Shown here: positions 7,457-15,051 of the stretch, one piece after another
Layout: each line of letters opens with the position of its first letter
How positions within the stretch are numbered: position 1 is the first letter of the stretch
Assembly (NCBI GenBank): GCA_002329405.1
Contig: DCTE01000139.1
Span: 1 to 17,249, forward strand
Reading direction: 5' to 3'
DNA from: Ruminococcaceae bacterium UBA1448
Lineage (GTDB): Bacteria > Bacillota > Clostridia > Oscillospirales > Ruminococcaceae
Length of the DNA stretch: 17,249 nt
Translations under genes and position numbers: made by a program
Notes under the pieces: model-generated
What the model was told of the DNA's origin: nothing
The model's input: only the letters and a program-made list of their open reading frames with translations
Database searches by the model: none

Positions 7457-9535
7457 TTATTCCACCAATATTCTGACCCGGTCGAGGTTGAGGACCTGGC
7501 AGTAAAGGTCGTGGGGGTCTCCCCTTCTATTGGACTGTACGCGAACCGAAGCAAAGTATTTCCCCGGCCGGTCATAGTGCACCGCCGTTTCCGCCAAAGC
7601 GCCGTGTATCCCATCCCGGACATACCGTTCAAACGGCAGTTTGACCGGGAACAGATTGTCCGGGCCCGCCCCGAGGAGTCCACCATCCGACAGAGAAATG
7701 CCGGTAACCTCTCCCGCTCCAACCGGCAGCTGTACATCCACCTGTAGCCGGACAGGTTCACCCGCCTTGACCTTTACACATTTTCCTCCGTTGGCTGTCA
7801 GCCGGACAACCCCCTGGATACCGCCGCGGGCATGCAGGCTGGTGTCGGGGCAGATACGGCCGGTTTGCCAATCATAGACATACCGTGTAGAGGGAAGCGG
7901 CTGTATCCCCTTTTCGACCCAGTCTGCCAGATCAAGCAAAGACTGACGCAGAGCGCCCATATAGTTGACGACGATGTTGTTTTCCAGTGCGTCGATATCG
8001 CCGTGCATGCACCGTTCCATATAGTATACCCGGTGATCGTCAAGGCTGCCCTTTGCAGCCGCCACCTTGTTTTTATACCAGTCGGCACACCACGGGCAGG
8101 TGGACTCGTCCATCAGTGCCTGAATATTGATAATTTTGCACTGGATATTCCCATCCTGCGGCATGCCGGTCCCGGTAAATCCCGGCCCCATCAGAACCGG
8201 GCGCTGGGGAAGGGCCGGGGTCCCGTCAGGATTGCGAAACTGGTCCCATGCGTGGCACCCGGGGTCAGGCGGGCACTGGTGGCGGTAATAGGATTGTACG
8301 GCAATATAGTCGGAGTTGTCCAGCGTGACGGTATCCCCCGGCCGAAGCGCCCCCAAAACCTCCGACAGGTCATCCATCCCATAGCACATGCCGATGGTCA
8401 GATACCCGCCTTTTCCTTGCGGTTTGCGGATAATCCCCCCGAGCAGCAGGGATTTTCCGGCAGCGGTTCCCGTCATGACGGTGATGTTTACGCCTTCCAG
8501 GTAAAGGTCGTTCCCCTGCGGGACCTCTTCCAGTTCAATCCAGGCGTTTTTCCCGTCGGTCAGCTGCTTTTTCCAGGCGTCGTCCACCCCGTTCATACCG
8601 GCAGTCTGGCTGCCGGGCCCCTCCGGCAAACCGACTGCCCGGACAACCCCTGTAAACTGCAGCCGGTCGCGGCAGGCGGACGACCCGGGGTCGGCGCCCA
8701 TATACCCCGGCTTTGTCCAGAAGTCGGCAAAATAGCCCGGGTCCATCGCCTTCACCCCCGGCAGCAGGACAGGCAGACTGCCGGGATCGATATGCCCCTC
8801 CGCTTCCAGATACCAGGCCTCCGGCGGGAACCCCATCCGGGTCAGTTCCCTGAGCATATCCGCCTCGTCCTTTGACAGGCCGGCATACGGGTCGCCGCTG
8901 CCACCGGCATCCAGCGCGTCCCAGATACGGCCGAAACTGCGGCGGAGTACCCGCTGCCCCTGCGCGTGCATGGTAATCGTATTGGGCAGTGAGTAGGGCG
9001 AACCGATGACATACGGGGCCGCGCCATCCCAGGCACGGGTATTTTCCACACAGGCGATGGTTTTGTAGCCGCCGCCGGAACCACCGTACACATATCCATA
9101 CGGGCGTTTGCAGTGATAGATCTCCATTGCCTTGACGCGGGCATATTCGGCGACGGCCGCACTGGATTTCCAGCAGAGCGTCGCGTCTGTCTGGCCGCCG
9201 AACATAGCCGTCGAACCCATGTTGCTTTCCACCGAGCAGGCGCCATGTGCCAGACAGAATCCGATCCGGTCATTCACCCCCAGCCGCCCCAGTGAAGCAA
9301 GCTCCTCATCCGGCCCTGGGAATGGCGAAAGGTACTGATAAAAACGTCCCTGGAACCTTTCTGCTTCCGGGAAACAGAAGAGGAATTTTACCCCGGTACC
9401 CTCAAATCCGCCGTGGATGTACCGGAACGGCAGGGTACTGCCATCCGGCATCGGGCGTTCCCGCCATTCGTCCACATCGACAAAGGGGGATTGAAAGCGC
9501 GGGTCCTGCAACGGATCATAGATTACATTTCCCAT
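7457..9535 (-). CDS. Tannase/feruloyl-esterase-like alpha/beta hydrolase, cytoplasmic, uncharacterised
   Basis: The 692-residue protein has no signal peptide. The nucleophile elbow is YVYGGSGGGYKT, with Ser153 the predicted catalytic serine, followed by WDGAAPYVIGSP, which resembles the block after the nucleophile in tannases (fungal and bacterial feruloyl-esterase clan). Candidate partners are Asp476 (ALMDESTC) and His511 (ERCMHGD), and the DLADWVEKGIQP segment matches the WVE-G-P signature near the end of the tannase domain. The classical Cys-Ser and His-Cys disulfide pair is not conserved: Ser153 has no adjacent Cys. A C-terminal beta-sandwich (about 575-692) ends in PGKYFASVRV and LDRVRI, reminiscent of PKD/Ig-like folds. 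A strong GGAGG site precedes ATG 9535. It follows the permeases by 140 nt and precedes a terminator-like hairpin. It likely removes ester groups from an imported compound; lactone or other ester substrates are equally possible. Confidence 0.75.
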   Translation of the reverse strand: MGNVIYDPLQDPRFQSPFVDVDEWRERPMPDGSTLPFRYIHGGFEGTGVKFLFCFPEAERFQGRFYQYLSPFPGPDEELASLGRLGVNDRIGFCLAHGACSVESNMGSTAMFGGQTDATLCWKSSAAVAEYARVKAMEIYHCKRPYGYVYGGSGGGYKTIACVENTRAWDGAAPYVIGSPYSLPNTITMHAQGQRVLRRSFGRIWDALDAGGSGDPYAGLSKDEADMLRELTRMGFPPEAWYLEAEGHIDPGSLPVLLPGVKAMDPGYFADFWTKPGYMGADPGSSACRDRLQFTGVVRAVGLPEGPGSQTAGMNGVDDAWKKQLTDGKNAWIELEEVPQGNDLYLEGVNITVMTGTAAGKSLLLGGIIRKPQGKGGYLTIGMCYGMDDLSEVLGALRPGDTVTLDNSDYIAVQSYYRHQCPPDPGCHAWDQFRNPDGTPALPQRPVLMGPGFTGTGMPQDGNIQCKIINIQALMDESTCPWCADWYKNKVAAAKGSLDDHRVYYMERCMHGDIDALENNIVVNYMGALRQSLLDLADWVEKGIQPLPSTRYVYDWQTGRICPDTSLHARGGIQGVVRLTANGGKCVKVKAGEPVRLQVDVQLPVGAGEVTGISLSDGGLLGAGPDNLFPVKLPFERYVRDGIHGALAETAVHYDRPGKYFASVRVQSNRRGDPHDLYCQVLNLDRVRILVE

Positions 9536-9617
9536 CTCTGGGCCTCCTTTTGGATAATAAATTCCATGATATTCGGATTATTCCGGCTGCAATCTCTGAT
9601 ATGTGGAAAGATAGCCT

Positions 9618-9637
9618 GCGTTTCCGGCGGGAAACGC
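9618..9637 (-). other. Intercistronic hairpin between permease and hydrolase genes
   Basis: A perfect 8-bp stem (GCGTTTCC, 9618-9625 with 9630-9637) closes a GC-rich 4-nt loop. It sits in the 140-nt gap after the second permease. No U-run follows on the minus strand, so it is more likely an mRNA processing or stabilising structure than a full terminator. No convincing promoter was found between it and the hydrolase gene. Confidence 0.5.
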
Positions 9638-9675
9638 CAGCAACAAGGCCCCGCAGCCATCCAGTATCGAAAGAA

Positions 9676-10587
9676 TCAGCCCTTTACACCGCCTGCGATT
9701 ACGCCTTTTTCCAGCTTGTCCTGAAAGAAGGGGAACAGGATGATGATCGGCAGGGTAGCCGCGATGATGACAGCGAACTTGATCAGATACCGGCTGTAAT
9801 CGGGGTTGGAGGTATTCAGGAAGTTTTCGTTGTCGGCGGTGATCTGCTTAATCCACAGCTGCAATGGCCACAGCTTTTTGTCATTCGGGACATAGATCGA
9901 CGCAGGCAGCCAGGCATTCCACTGGCCGACCACCGAGTTGAGGATGATAACCGAACCAATATTCATCGCCTGGGGAAGCATGATCTGAAACATCGTGCGA
10001 AACTGGTCAGCGCCATCAATCCTGGCCGCCTCGTACATTTCTTTTGGAATGCTGTTGAAGGCGTTCATCATCATCACCATAAACATGGCGTTGGTACAGC
10101 CGGGGATAATCAGCGACCAGCGGGTCCCTACCCAGCCTATCGCCCGGATGACCATATAGGTCGGGACCATCCCGCCGCCGAACAGCATGGTAAACATAAT
10201 CATGCCGGTGATGATCGGTTTCAGTTTTGTCGGCCTGCTCAGGGCATAGCCGGTCATCGCGGAAAGGATAAACCCAAAGGCTGTAGCCGAAACGGTATAA
10301 ATAATCGAGTTGAGGTAGCCGGTCACAATCCCGTCATTTTTAAAAATATACCGGAATCCGTCCAGCGTAACCCCCCCGACCGGCAGCAGCACCAGCCCGT
10401 TGTGGGCCAGCAGTGACTTCCCGTCGGAAATGGAGGACATCAGTACATGCCACATCGGGATGACCGAACAAAACGCGACCAGCCCGCACAGCAGGATGAC
10501 AATGACATCGACAACCCGGTCGCCTGCTGTCGGCGTTTCGACCATGCTGATATTGGAATCAGATCGGATTCGTTTGTGCTTTATCAT
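9676..10587 (-). CDS. ABC sugar transporter permease, LplC/CarB type (MalG-like)
   Basis: The 303-residue inner-membrane protein has about six transmembrane helices (first near residues 25-46, last near 270-288). It carries the MalF/MalG EAA loop at about 186-205, EAARIDGAD followed by LP, which contacts the ATPase. The C-terminus FFQDKLEKGVIAGGVKG is characteristic of the LplC branch. It forms a heterodimeric channel with the permease encoded 13 nt upstream and receives substrate from the binding protein at 11687-13462. ATG at 10587 follows a GAGGAGG site 8 nt away. No ATPase gene is nearby, as is common for this transporter class, which usually shares an MsmK-like ATPase. The transported sugar is not deducible. 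Confidence 0.95.
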   Translation of the reverse strand: MIKHKRIRSDSNISMVETPTAGDRVVDVIVILLCGLVAFCSVIPMWHVLMSSISDGKSLLAHNGLVLLPVGGVTLDGFRYIFKNDGIVTGYLNSIIYTVSATAFGFILSAMTGYALSRPTKLKPIITGMIMFTMLFGGGMVPTYMVIRAIGWVGTRWSLIIPGCTNAMFMVMMMNAFNSIPKEMYEAARIDGADQFRTMFQIMLPQAMNIGSVIILNSVVGQWNAWLPASIYVPNDKKLWPLQLWIKQITADNENFLNTSNPDYSRYLIKFAVIIAATLPIIILFPFFQDKLEKGVIAGGVKG

Positions 10588-10600
10588 ATCTTGCGCCTCC

Positions 10601-11551
10601 TCAGAAGAGCGAACTGTCGGTAAACTTTTTGCTCAAGGCATTGGAACCGATCAAAAGGACTGTGCCGACGATACTCTGGAACAACCCGGACGCGGATGAA
10701 AGGGAATAGTTGGCGTTTCCGCCGCCGAAAGCCATCCGGTAGGTATAGGTATAAATGGTATCCGACACCCCGTATGTACTGGGCATATACAGCAGCAGGA
10801 TATTGTCAAAGCCGGTCGAAAAGCTCAGCCCGATATTCAAAACCAACATCATCATGATCATCGGCTTGATACAGGGCAGGGTAATCCGAAACATTCTCTG
10901 CAAACGGGTTGCGCCATCCAGCGCCGCCGCCTCCTGCAAATCGCCGCTGACCGTCGAGATGGACGCGACATACATGATCGAACCCCATCCAATGCTCTGC
11001 CAGATCCCCATAAACAGGTAGATCACCCAGAAGACCGGGATCTGGTTGTTTGCCAGCCAGTTCTGGTTTTCCGCCCCAAACAGGACCAGCAGAAGGGTCA
11101 GCGGCCCATCTTTGCCCAGAAATTCGATCAGCAAGGATGCGACAACGACCGACGCGACAAAGTTGGGCAGATAAGACATCGTCTGTACCGTCCGTTTATA
11201 CCGTTTGCTCCGCAGCAGGCTGAGCAGCACCGCAAAGGCGACCGGTGCCAAAAAACCGATCGTCCCTTTGAGCAGCGCAATGCAAATGGTGTTGCGCAGG
11301 GCGACGGGAAACTGCTCACCGGTAAACAGTTCGACAAAATTGCCAAATCCAACCCATGGGCTGCGGAAATAACCCTTGCTGACACTGAAATCCTCAAAGG
11401 CCATCACAATCCCGAACATCGGAATATAATGCAGCACAATTTCAAACAGGACGACTGGAATAAACATCAGATAGATCTGCCAGTTCTGGTAAAAATCCAG
11501 TCTCCAGCTGCCTTTTTCACGAATCTGATTGACGGGGACTCTCTTTGCCAT
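10601..11551 (-). CDS. ABC sugar transporter permease, LplB type (MalF-like)
   Basis: The 316-residue protein starts MAKRVPVNQI and has about six membrane spans, the first near residues 26-50. The YLMFIPVVLFEIVLHYIPMFGIVMAF segment-and-loop pattern and FSVSKG.....WVGFGNF block are typical of LplB/YtcP-family partners. The EAA loop is at about 207-226 (EAAALDGA ... LP). The in-frame reading extends 27 codons upstream to 11632, but ATG at 11551 is preceded by AAAGGAG at proper spacing and gives a normal family N-terminus. It follows the binding protein by 135 nt containing a hairpin, and overlaps nothing. The partner permease follows after 13 nt. Confidence 0.95.
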   Translation of the reverse strand: MAKRVPVNQIREKGSWRLDFYQNWQIYLMFIPVVLFEIVLHYIPMFGIVMAFEDFSVSKGYFRSPWVGFGNFVELFTGEQFPVALRNTICIALLKGTIGFLAPVAFAVLLSLLRSKRYKRTVQTMSYLPNFVASVVVASLLIEFLGKDGPLTLLLVLFGAENQNWLANNQIPVFWVIYLFMGIWQSIGWGSIMYVASISTVSGDLQEAAALDGATRLQRMFRITLPCIKPMIMMMLVLNIGLSFSTGFDNILLLYMPSTYGVSDTIYTYTYRMAFGGGNANYSLSSASGLFQSIVGTVLLIGSNALSKKFTDSSLF

Positions 11552-11645
11552 TGGTTTTTCTCCTTTCAGAGCCCAGGCAGCGGGAGCAGCTCTCACCATG
11601 AACCACTGCACCCGGCGGATGGTCTCACGCAAAAATTCAGCAGAC

Positions 11646-11670
11646 GCGGGCAGAAATCTTCTCTGCCCGC
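11646..11670 (-). other. Intra-operon hairpin after the binding-protein gene
   Basis: A perfect 9-bp stem (GCGGGCAGA, 11646-11654 with 11662-11670) has a 7-nt loop and starts about 17 nt past the binding-protein stop codon. On the minus strand a short U-run (AATTTTTGC) comes about 10 nt after the stem. Such structures commonly stabilise the binding-protein mRNA or partly terminate, making binding protein more abundant than permeases. That role is inferred here. Confidence 0.6.
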
Positions 11671-11686
11671 CATCGTTTTTCTGCTG

Positions 11687-13462
11687 TCAGATAAAAGGAT
11701 ACTGGTCAACATACGGCTGATAAATGTCATTGACCTTCTGGTAATTGTATTTGCCCAGTGCCTTGCACCAGACGCCCCATTCCTCATCCGATGCGATGTC
11801 CTTATCGCCCTTGATGAAATCGACCGCATTGGTGGTCATATATTCCAGCACCTTGGTCTGCACATCCGCGCAGGACGAGGTATCCTCGGGGGTCATCGCG
11901 TTGGTGGTGACAGAACCCTGGAAAAAGGCGGTATTAGGGTATTTGACCCAGTTGTCCAGCGAATGCTGGAAGGAATCCGCCAGCCCAAGATCCACGTCTT
12001 TGCGCAGATACAGGCCCGGGACTTTATTGAATGCCGCGGCCGCATCCAGATTGCCGCCGTCATTGACCAGCACGTCCGACTTGACATAAACGCCGTTCTC
12101 GACCGTATAGGTTCCATCCCCCAGCCCGTTGTCGGTGTAGAAGGTATCCCCTGTTTCCGACTCATAGCTGCTGATCTGTTCAGCGTCTAGCCCGAAGGTC
12201 TTGAGCAGCGCGCCTTCTTCGGCATAGAAGGTGTCCAGATAGCTGAACAGGGTGGCAAGGTCCTTTTCCTCCGCAGATTTGGAAACCATTACGCCGTTGG
12301 CAACCACCCCGTTGCCCATCACGCAGTTGGGTTCAACATACTTGCAGGAATCCGGGCCATAGACATCGTTGATGGGATACGGTGCGCCGGCGACATAGAT
12401 ACCCTCGGTCAGGCCGCCGTCATGGGCATCAATCCGCCCGCCCAGTTCCGATTGGAGGCCATTCCATACAGCGACCCTGCCCTGGCGGACAGAGGTGGAA
12501 TCAATCGAATAAAACGCATCGGAAGTCCGTTCGTTGAAGGAAGGGTCCAGCCAGCCTTTTTCATACCAGCTGTTCATGCACTCCAGATAGGTACGCATAT
12601 GATCCTTATCGCCGCCAAACTGGACGGTACCATTTTCATCCTGGTACCAGAGGTTGACCCCGCCGCCAAAGCAGGAGATCAGCCCGCCGCTCCAGGTGAA
12701 CCCGGGGTAATACAGGCTCATCACATAAGAATCGGTAATCCCGAGGTCAGCCTGTGCCTGGGTAAAGATTTCAAACATCCATTCCCAGTCGCTGATGTAC
12801 ACCGGGTCGCTCCCGCCGCTGGGGAAGACAACGTCGTCCTGCCAGCTGTCGTAATCTTCCGGGTCGGTATAGCCGCCGGTGAACGGGGCGCCGGTTTCTG
12901 GATTGGAGCCGTATTTGACCAGCCAGTCACGGCGGTACATATACCCCTGGAAGACGGGTTCCGGTTCATCATACAGGTCGCGAAGGACAAAATAATGTTC
13001 TTCGCCGTCGATCAGTTCGACGCAGTTTTTATAATAGACGTCGTTGGAGTGTACCAACTCGACATAATTGGGCATATACTGCTCGACATACTCGGTAATA
13101 TCGAGAATGTAGCCGTTTTCATACATATTTCTGGGGGGATCGCTGATGACCGCGTCGATCAGGTCGGGCAGGTCGCCGGAAGCGATCATTGTCGAGTAGT
13201 TGTCCGCGGCGGTACCAGCTGCGGGTACCCAGAATTCAAGTGCCAGGTTTTTCTCTTCCGGGCCGTAAGTTTTCTGGAGGCTGTACTGGATCGCGGGATT
13301 GTCCTGATATTCCATATAGTAGGAAGAATCAGCACCCGAATAAATCCACCAGGAAAAGGTGGTATCGTCTCCTGCGGTATTGCCGCTGTTGCAGCAGGCA
13401 AGCGGCAATGTCCCCATCATCACAGCGAGTGCAACACAGATCCGTTTTGTAATACCTTTCAT
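11687..13462 (-). CDS. Lipoprotein extracellular solute-binding protein (LplA/YtcQ-like), main transporter component
   Basis: The 591-residue protein starts MKGITKRICVALAVMMG and has a signal peptide ending in LPLACC, so Cys23 or Cys24 is the lipidated residue. The size, acidic mature chain and many Trp/Tyr residues (for example FSWWIYSG near the N-terminus and WFVP-like FWVPAAG later) fit the large LplA-type binding proteins of Bacillota that bind oligosaccharides. ATG at 13462 follows AAAGGAG by 7 nt. It lies 44 nt after the secreted lipoprotein gene and is followed by the hairpin and both permeases, so it is the cognate receptor of that channel. The lipobox is slightly atypical (two consecutive cysteines, Pro at -3 for the first). 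Ligand unknown; the neighbouring GH3 and esterase-like enzymes suggest a plant glycan fragment or glycoside. Confidence 0.93.
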   Translation of the reverse strand: MKGITKRICVALAVMMGTLPLACCNSGNTAGDDTTFSWWIYSGADSSYYMEYQDNPAIQYSLQKTYGPEEKNLALEFWVPAAGTAADNYSTMIASGDLPDLIDAVISDPPRNMYENGYILDITEYVEQYMPNYVELVHSNDVYYKNCVELIDGEEHYFVLRDLYDEPEPVFQGYMYRRDWLVKYGSNPETGAPFTGGYTDPEDYDSWQDDVVFPSGGSDPVYISDWEWMFEIFTQAQADLGITDSYVMSLYYPGFTWSGGLISCFGGGVNLWYQDENGTVQFGGDKDHMRTYLECMNSWYEKGWLDPSFNERTSDAFYSIDSTSVRQGRVAVWNGLQSELGGRIDAHDGGLTEGIYVAGAPYPINDVYGPDSCKYVEPNCVMGNGVVANGVMVSKSAEEKDLATLFSYLDTFYAEEGALLKTFGLDAEQISSYESETGDTFYTDNGLGDGTYTVENGVYVKSDVLVNDGGNLDAAAAFNKVPGLYLRKDVDLGLADSFQHSLDNWVKYPNTAFFQGSVTTNAMTPEDTSSCADVQTKVLEYMTTNAVDFIKGDKDIASDEEWGVWCKALGKYNYQKVNDIYQPYVDQYPFI

Positions 13463-13506
13463 GATAATCTCCTTTAAAGCCGAAACCCAAGTTTTGAGGG
13501 AGCCGA

Positions 13507-14679
13507 TTATTCTTCCAGCAGGACGCCGCAGACTGCTTCTACCGCAGTACCGCCGACCGCCTCTACGCTGTCGCAGCTATAGGTAACCTGCACGCCGGTT
13601 TCCCCGCCAAATTCCGAGACAATTTCACCGGCAGCATCAAAGGTAAAGGTGAATACAAACTCATCCTCCGACCAGCTTCCCTGATCAATCGGCGTCTCGG
13701 TGCCAAAAGCGGCCATATTTACAGTACAGCTGCCATCGTCCATCGCCAGGATGGTCACATCTGCTTCGCTGTCCATAAACGGGATTTTGCCGGTAAAGGT
13801 ATAGGCGACCGCAGCTTCCACAACCTGTTCCATCACCAGTTCAGTACCGCTGTCGGATACATACAGGTAGCTGCCATCCTGCTGAAGGGTGACGACCGCG
13901 CCTTCATCCGAATCATTTTCAGGGGTCAGGGTATATTCCCCTTCCGCCGTCATCTCCCAGCTGCCATCCACCGCAAAGATCGCCATATCGTTATAACTGC
14001 CGTTGGTGTTCAGCTGAAGGGTAGCGGAAGCGTCATCCGGGCTGACAAAGCTCAGATAGGCAACGCCTTTTTCACCGTCAAATGTATCGGCATAGCTTTC
14101 CAGTGCGGCATCATCCGCCTTTGTCAGGACAAAGTTGCCGCCGCCGGTCATTACGTCACAGTTGGTATTCTGGGCGATATTGTAAACATGTTCGCCGTCA
14201 TAAGCGATCTTGTCCAGTTCAGTTCCGTCCCAGTCATAGAGGGTGATGGTATAAGGTGCGGTACCGGTCACAGCTTCTACGTCATCGCCTTTTTCAGGCA
14301 GTGCCTCATATGCGCAGGGTTCCTCGGTCACCGTATAGGTTCCCGAAAAGCTGATCTGGTTCCAGGCATAGCCGGCATAAAAGACAGCACCGATTCCCAG
14401 ATCATCGGGATAGAAGTGATAAAACTGAACCATGTTGCCCAATCCTTCGACCTCATAGCCAAAGTAATAGATGCTGCCCGGAAGGGCGGCAATCGGGTCT
14501 GCCGGAACAGTTTCTTCCGGTTCAGCAGGTTCCGATTCTTCAGGCTGTGCTTCCACCGATTCGACATTGGACGCGGAAGATTCCGCTTGGGAAGAGTCCG
14601 GTTGTTCGGAGCTGCTGCATCCGGCAAACATTGCAGAGCACATAGCCAAGCTCATCAGAACGATTGTCAGTTTTTTCAT
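13507..14679 (-). CDS. Secreted acidic lipoprotein with internal beta-rich repeats, function unknown
   Basis: The 390-residue protein has a clear lipoprotein signal (MKKLTIVLMSLAM, lipobox FAGC, Cys21). A Ser/Glu/Pro-rich, strongly acidic linker (about 22-64) probably spans the cell wall. The rest is beta-strand-like with many short DGS/NGS turns. Two segments, about 205-250 and 292-345, look like copies of one module: a strand pair, an N/D-G-S turn, a second pair, then GSW followed by an E-rich strand (GSWEMTAEGEYT and GSWSEDEFVFT). No enzymatic motif was recognised. ATG at 14679 follows AGGAGG by about 8 nt. It is probably first in the transporter operon, 44 nt before the binding protein. 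It may be a surface glycan-binding or lipocalin-like protein; this is a guess from context and fold pattern. Confidence 0.85.
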   Translation of the reverse strand: MKKLTIVLMSLAMCSAMFAGCSSSEQPDSSQAESSASNVESVEAQPEESEPAEPEETVPADPIAALPGSIYYFGYEVEGLGNMVQFYHFYPDDLGIGAVFYAGYAWNQISFSGTYTVTEEPCAYEALPEKGDDVEAVTGTAPYTITLYDWDGTELDKIAYDGEHVYNIAQNTNCDVMTGGGNFVLTKADDAALESYADTFDGEKGVAYLSFVSPDDASATLQLNTNGSYNDMAIFAVDGSWEMTAEGEYTLTPENDSDEGAVVTLQQDGSYLYVSDSGTELVMEQVVEAAVAYTFTGKIPFMDSEADVTILAMDDGSCTVNMAAFGTETPIDQGSWSEDEFVFTFTFDAAGEIVSEFGGETGVQVTYSCDSVEAVGGTAVEAVCGVLLEE

Positions 14680-14816
14680 ATCAGTTTCCTCCTCATTGGC
14701 TTACTGAATTTTTCTGATCTTATTGTAAAACAATTTTAGAATAAAAAATCCGGTAATTCCGATAAAAAACCCCAGCAATCCGATTTCTTCATCCCGGCAG
14801 CCGCACAGACAACAAA

Positions 14817-14849
14817 TCCCCTGTCTTGCGGACGGCGCAAAACAGGGGA
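14817..14849 (-). terminator. Second hairpin downstream of the reductase unit
   Basis: An 8-bp stem TCCCCTGT/ACAGGGGA (14817-14824 with 14842-14849) continues, after one mismatch, into TTGCG/CGCAA (14826-14830 with 14836-14840) with a 5-nt loop. On the minus strand it is followed by TTTGTTGTC, a loose U-rich tail. It lies only seven bases beyond the stronger hairpin and may act as a back-up terminator or as the 5' structure of the next transcript. Confidence 0.5.
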
Positions 14850-14855
14850 ATACAA

Positions 14856-14901
14856 AAAACCTCCGTTTTTCAGGATGTTTCCATTGAAAAACGGAGGTTT
14901 T
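14856..14901 (-). terminator. Strong, probably bidirectional intrinsic terminator
   Basis: A perfect 17-bp inverted repeat (14856-14872 with 14885-14901; core ACCTCCGTTTTTCA) encloses a 12-nt loop. Read on the minus strand the stem ends in a run of six T (GGTTTTTTGTATT), the classic intrinsic terminator form, which would end the UroD-reductase transcript. On the plus strand it also ends in TTTT, so it could work in both directions, although no plus-strand gene was found. Confidence 0.85.
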
Positions 14902-15051
14902 CAAGCATGCAGAACGATTGTGGCCGTGCCCTGGCAGATCAGACAGGCCAATCAAACATCCGCCGGTTAAATTTTGAAATCAGGATAAGCTGGCTTTAAA
15001 AGCCTGTTTTCTCTGAATCTCCAACAGCTGGACCAACTGCCTGTCAAAATA

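Larger units (their letters stand above)
14680..15051. other. Gene-free region between the reductase and lipoprotein genes
   Basis: These 372 bases hold the two terminator-like hairpins (14817-14901) and the leader of the lipoprotein gene. The leader contains the dyad ATTGT-TTT-ACAAT near 14724-14736 and AT-rich stretches, but no clear -35/-10 pair could be assigned, so the promoter of the transporter operon is not located. A short minus-strand reading ending at 14701 encodes a hydrophobic helix with a basic tail but lacks a usable start; see findings. Between 14902 and 15051 nothing definite is seen apart from a small GGCTTT/AAAGCC dyad near 14990-15005. Confidence 0.6.

Noticed and set aside
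9247..10416. Plus-strand open reading of 389 codons, with a HHHHH stretch
   Set aside because: It is antisense to the second permease and the 5' end of the hydrolase. The His run is the complement of Met/Met-rich permease codons, not a metal-binding motif.
11552..11632. Longer N-terminus for the first permease (start at 11632)
   Set aside because: The added residues do not fit the family and ATG 11551 has a well-placed AAAGGAG site.
12422..13477. Plus-strand open reading of 351 codons
   Set aside because: It mirrors the solute-binding protein gene on the other strand and has no signal, domain or ribosome site.
14984..15051. Continuation of the reductase frame past its stop for about 22 codons
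   Set aside because: The frame stays open after the TAA, but the protein already ends with the normal family terminus (AAGNMIP), so stop-codon loss or recoding is not indicated.
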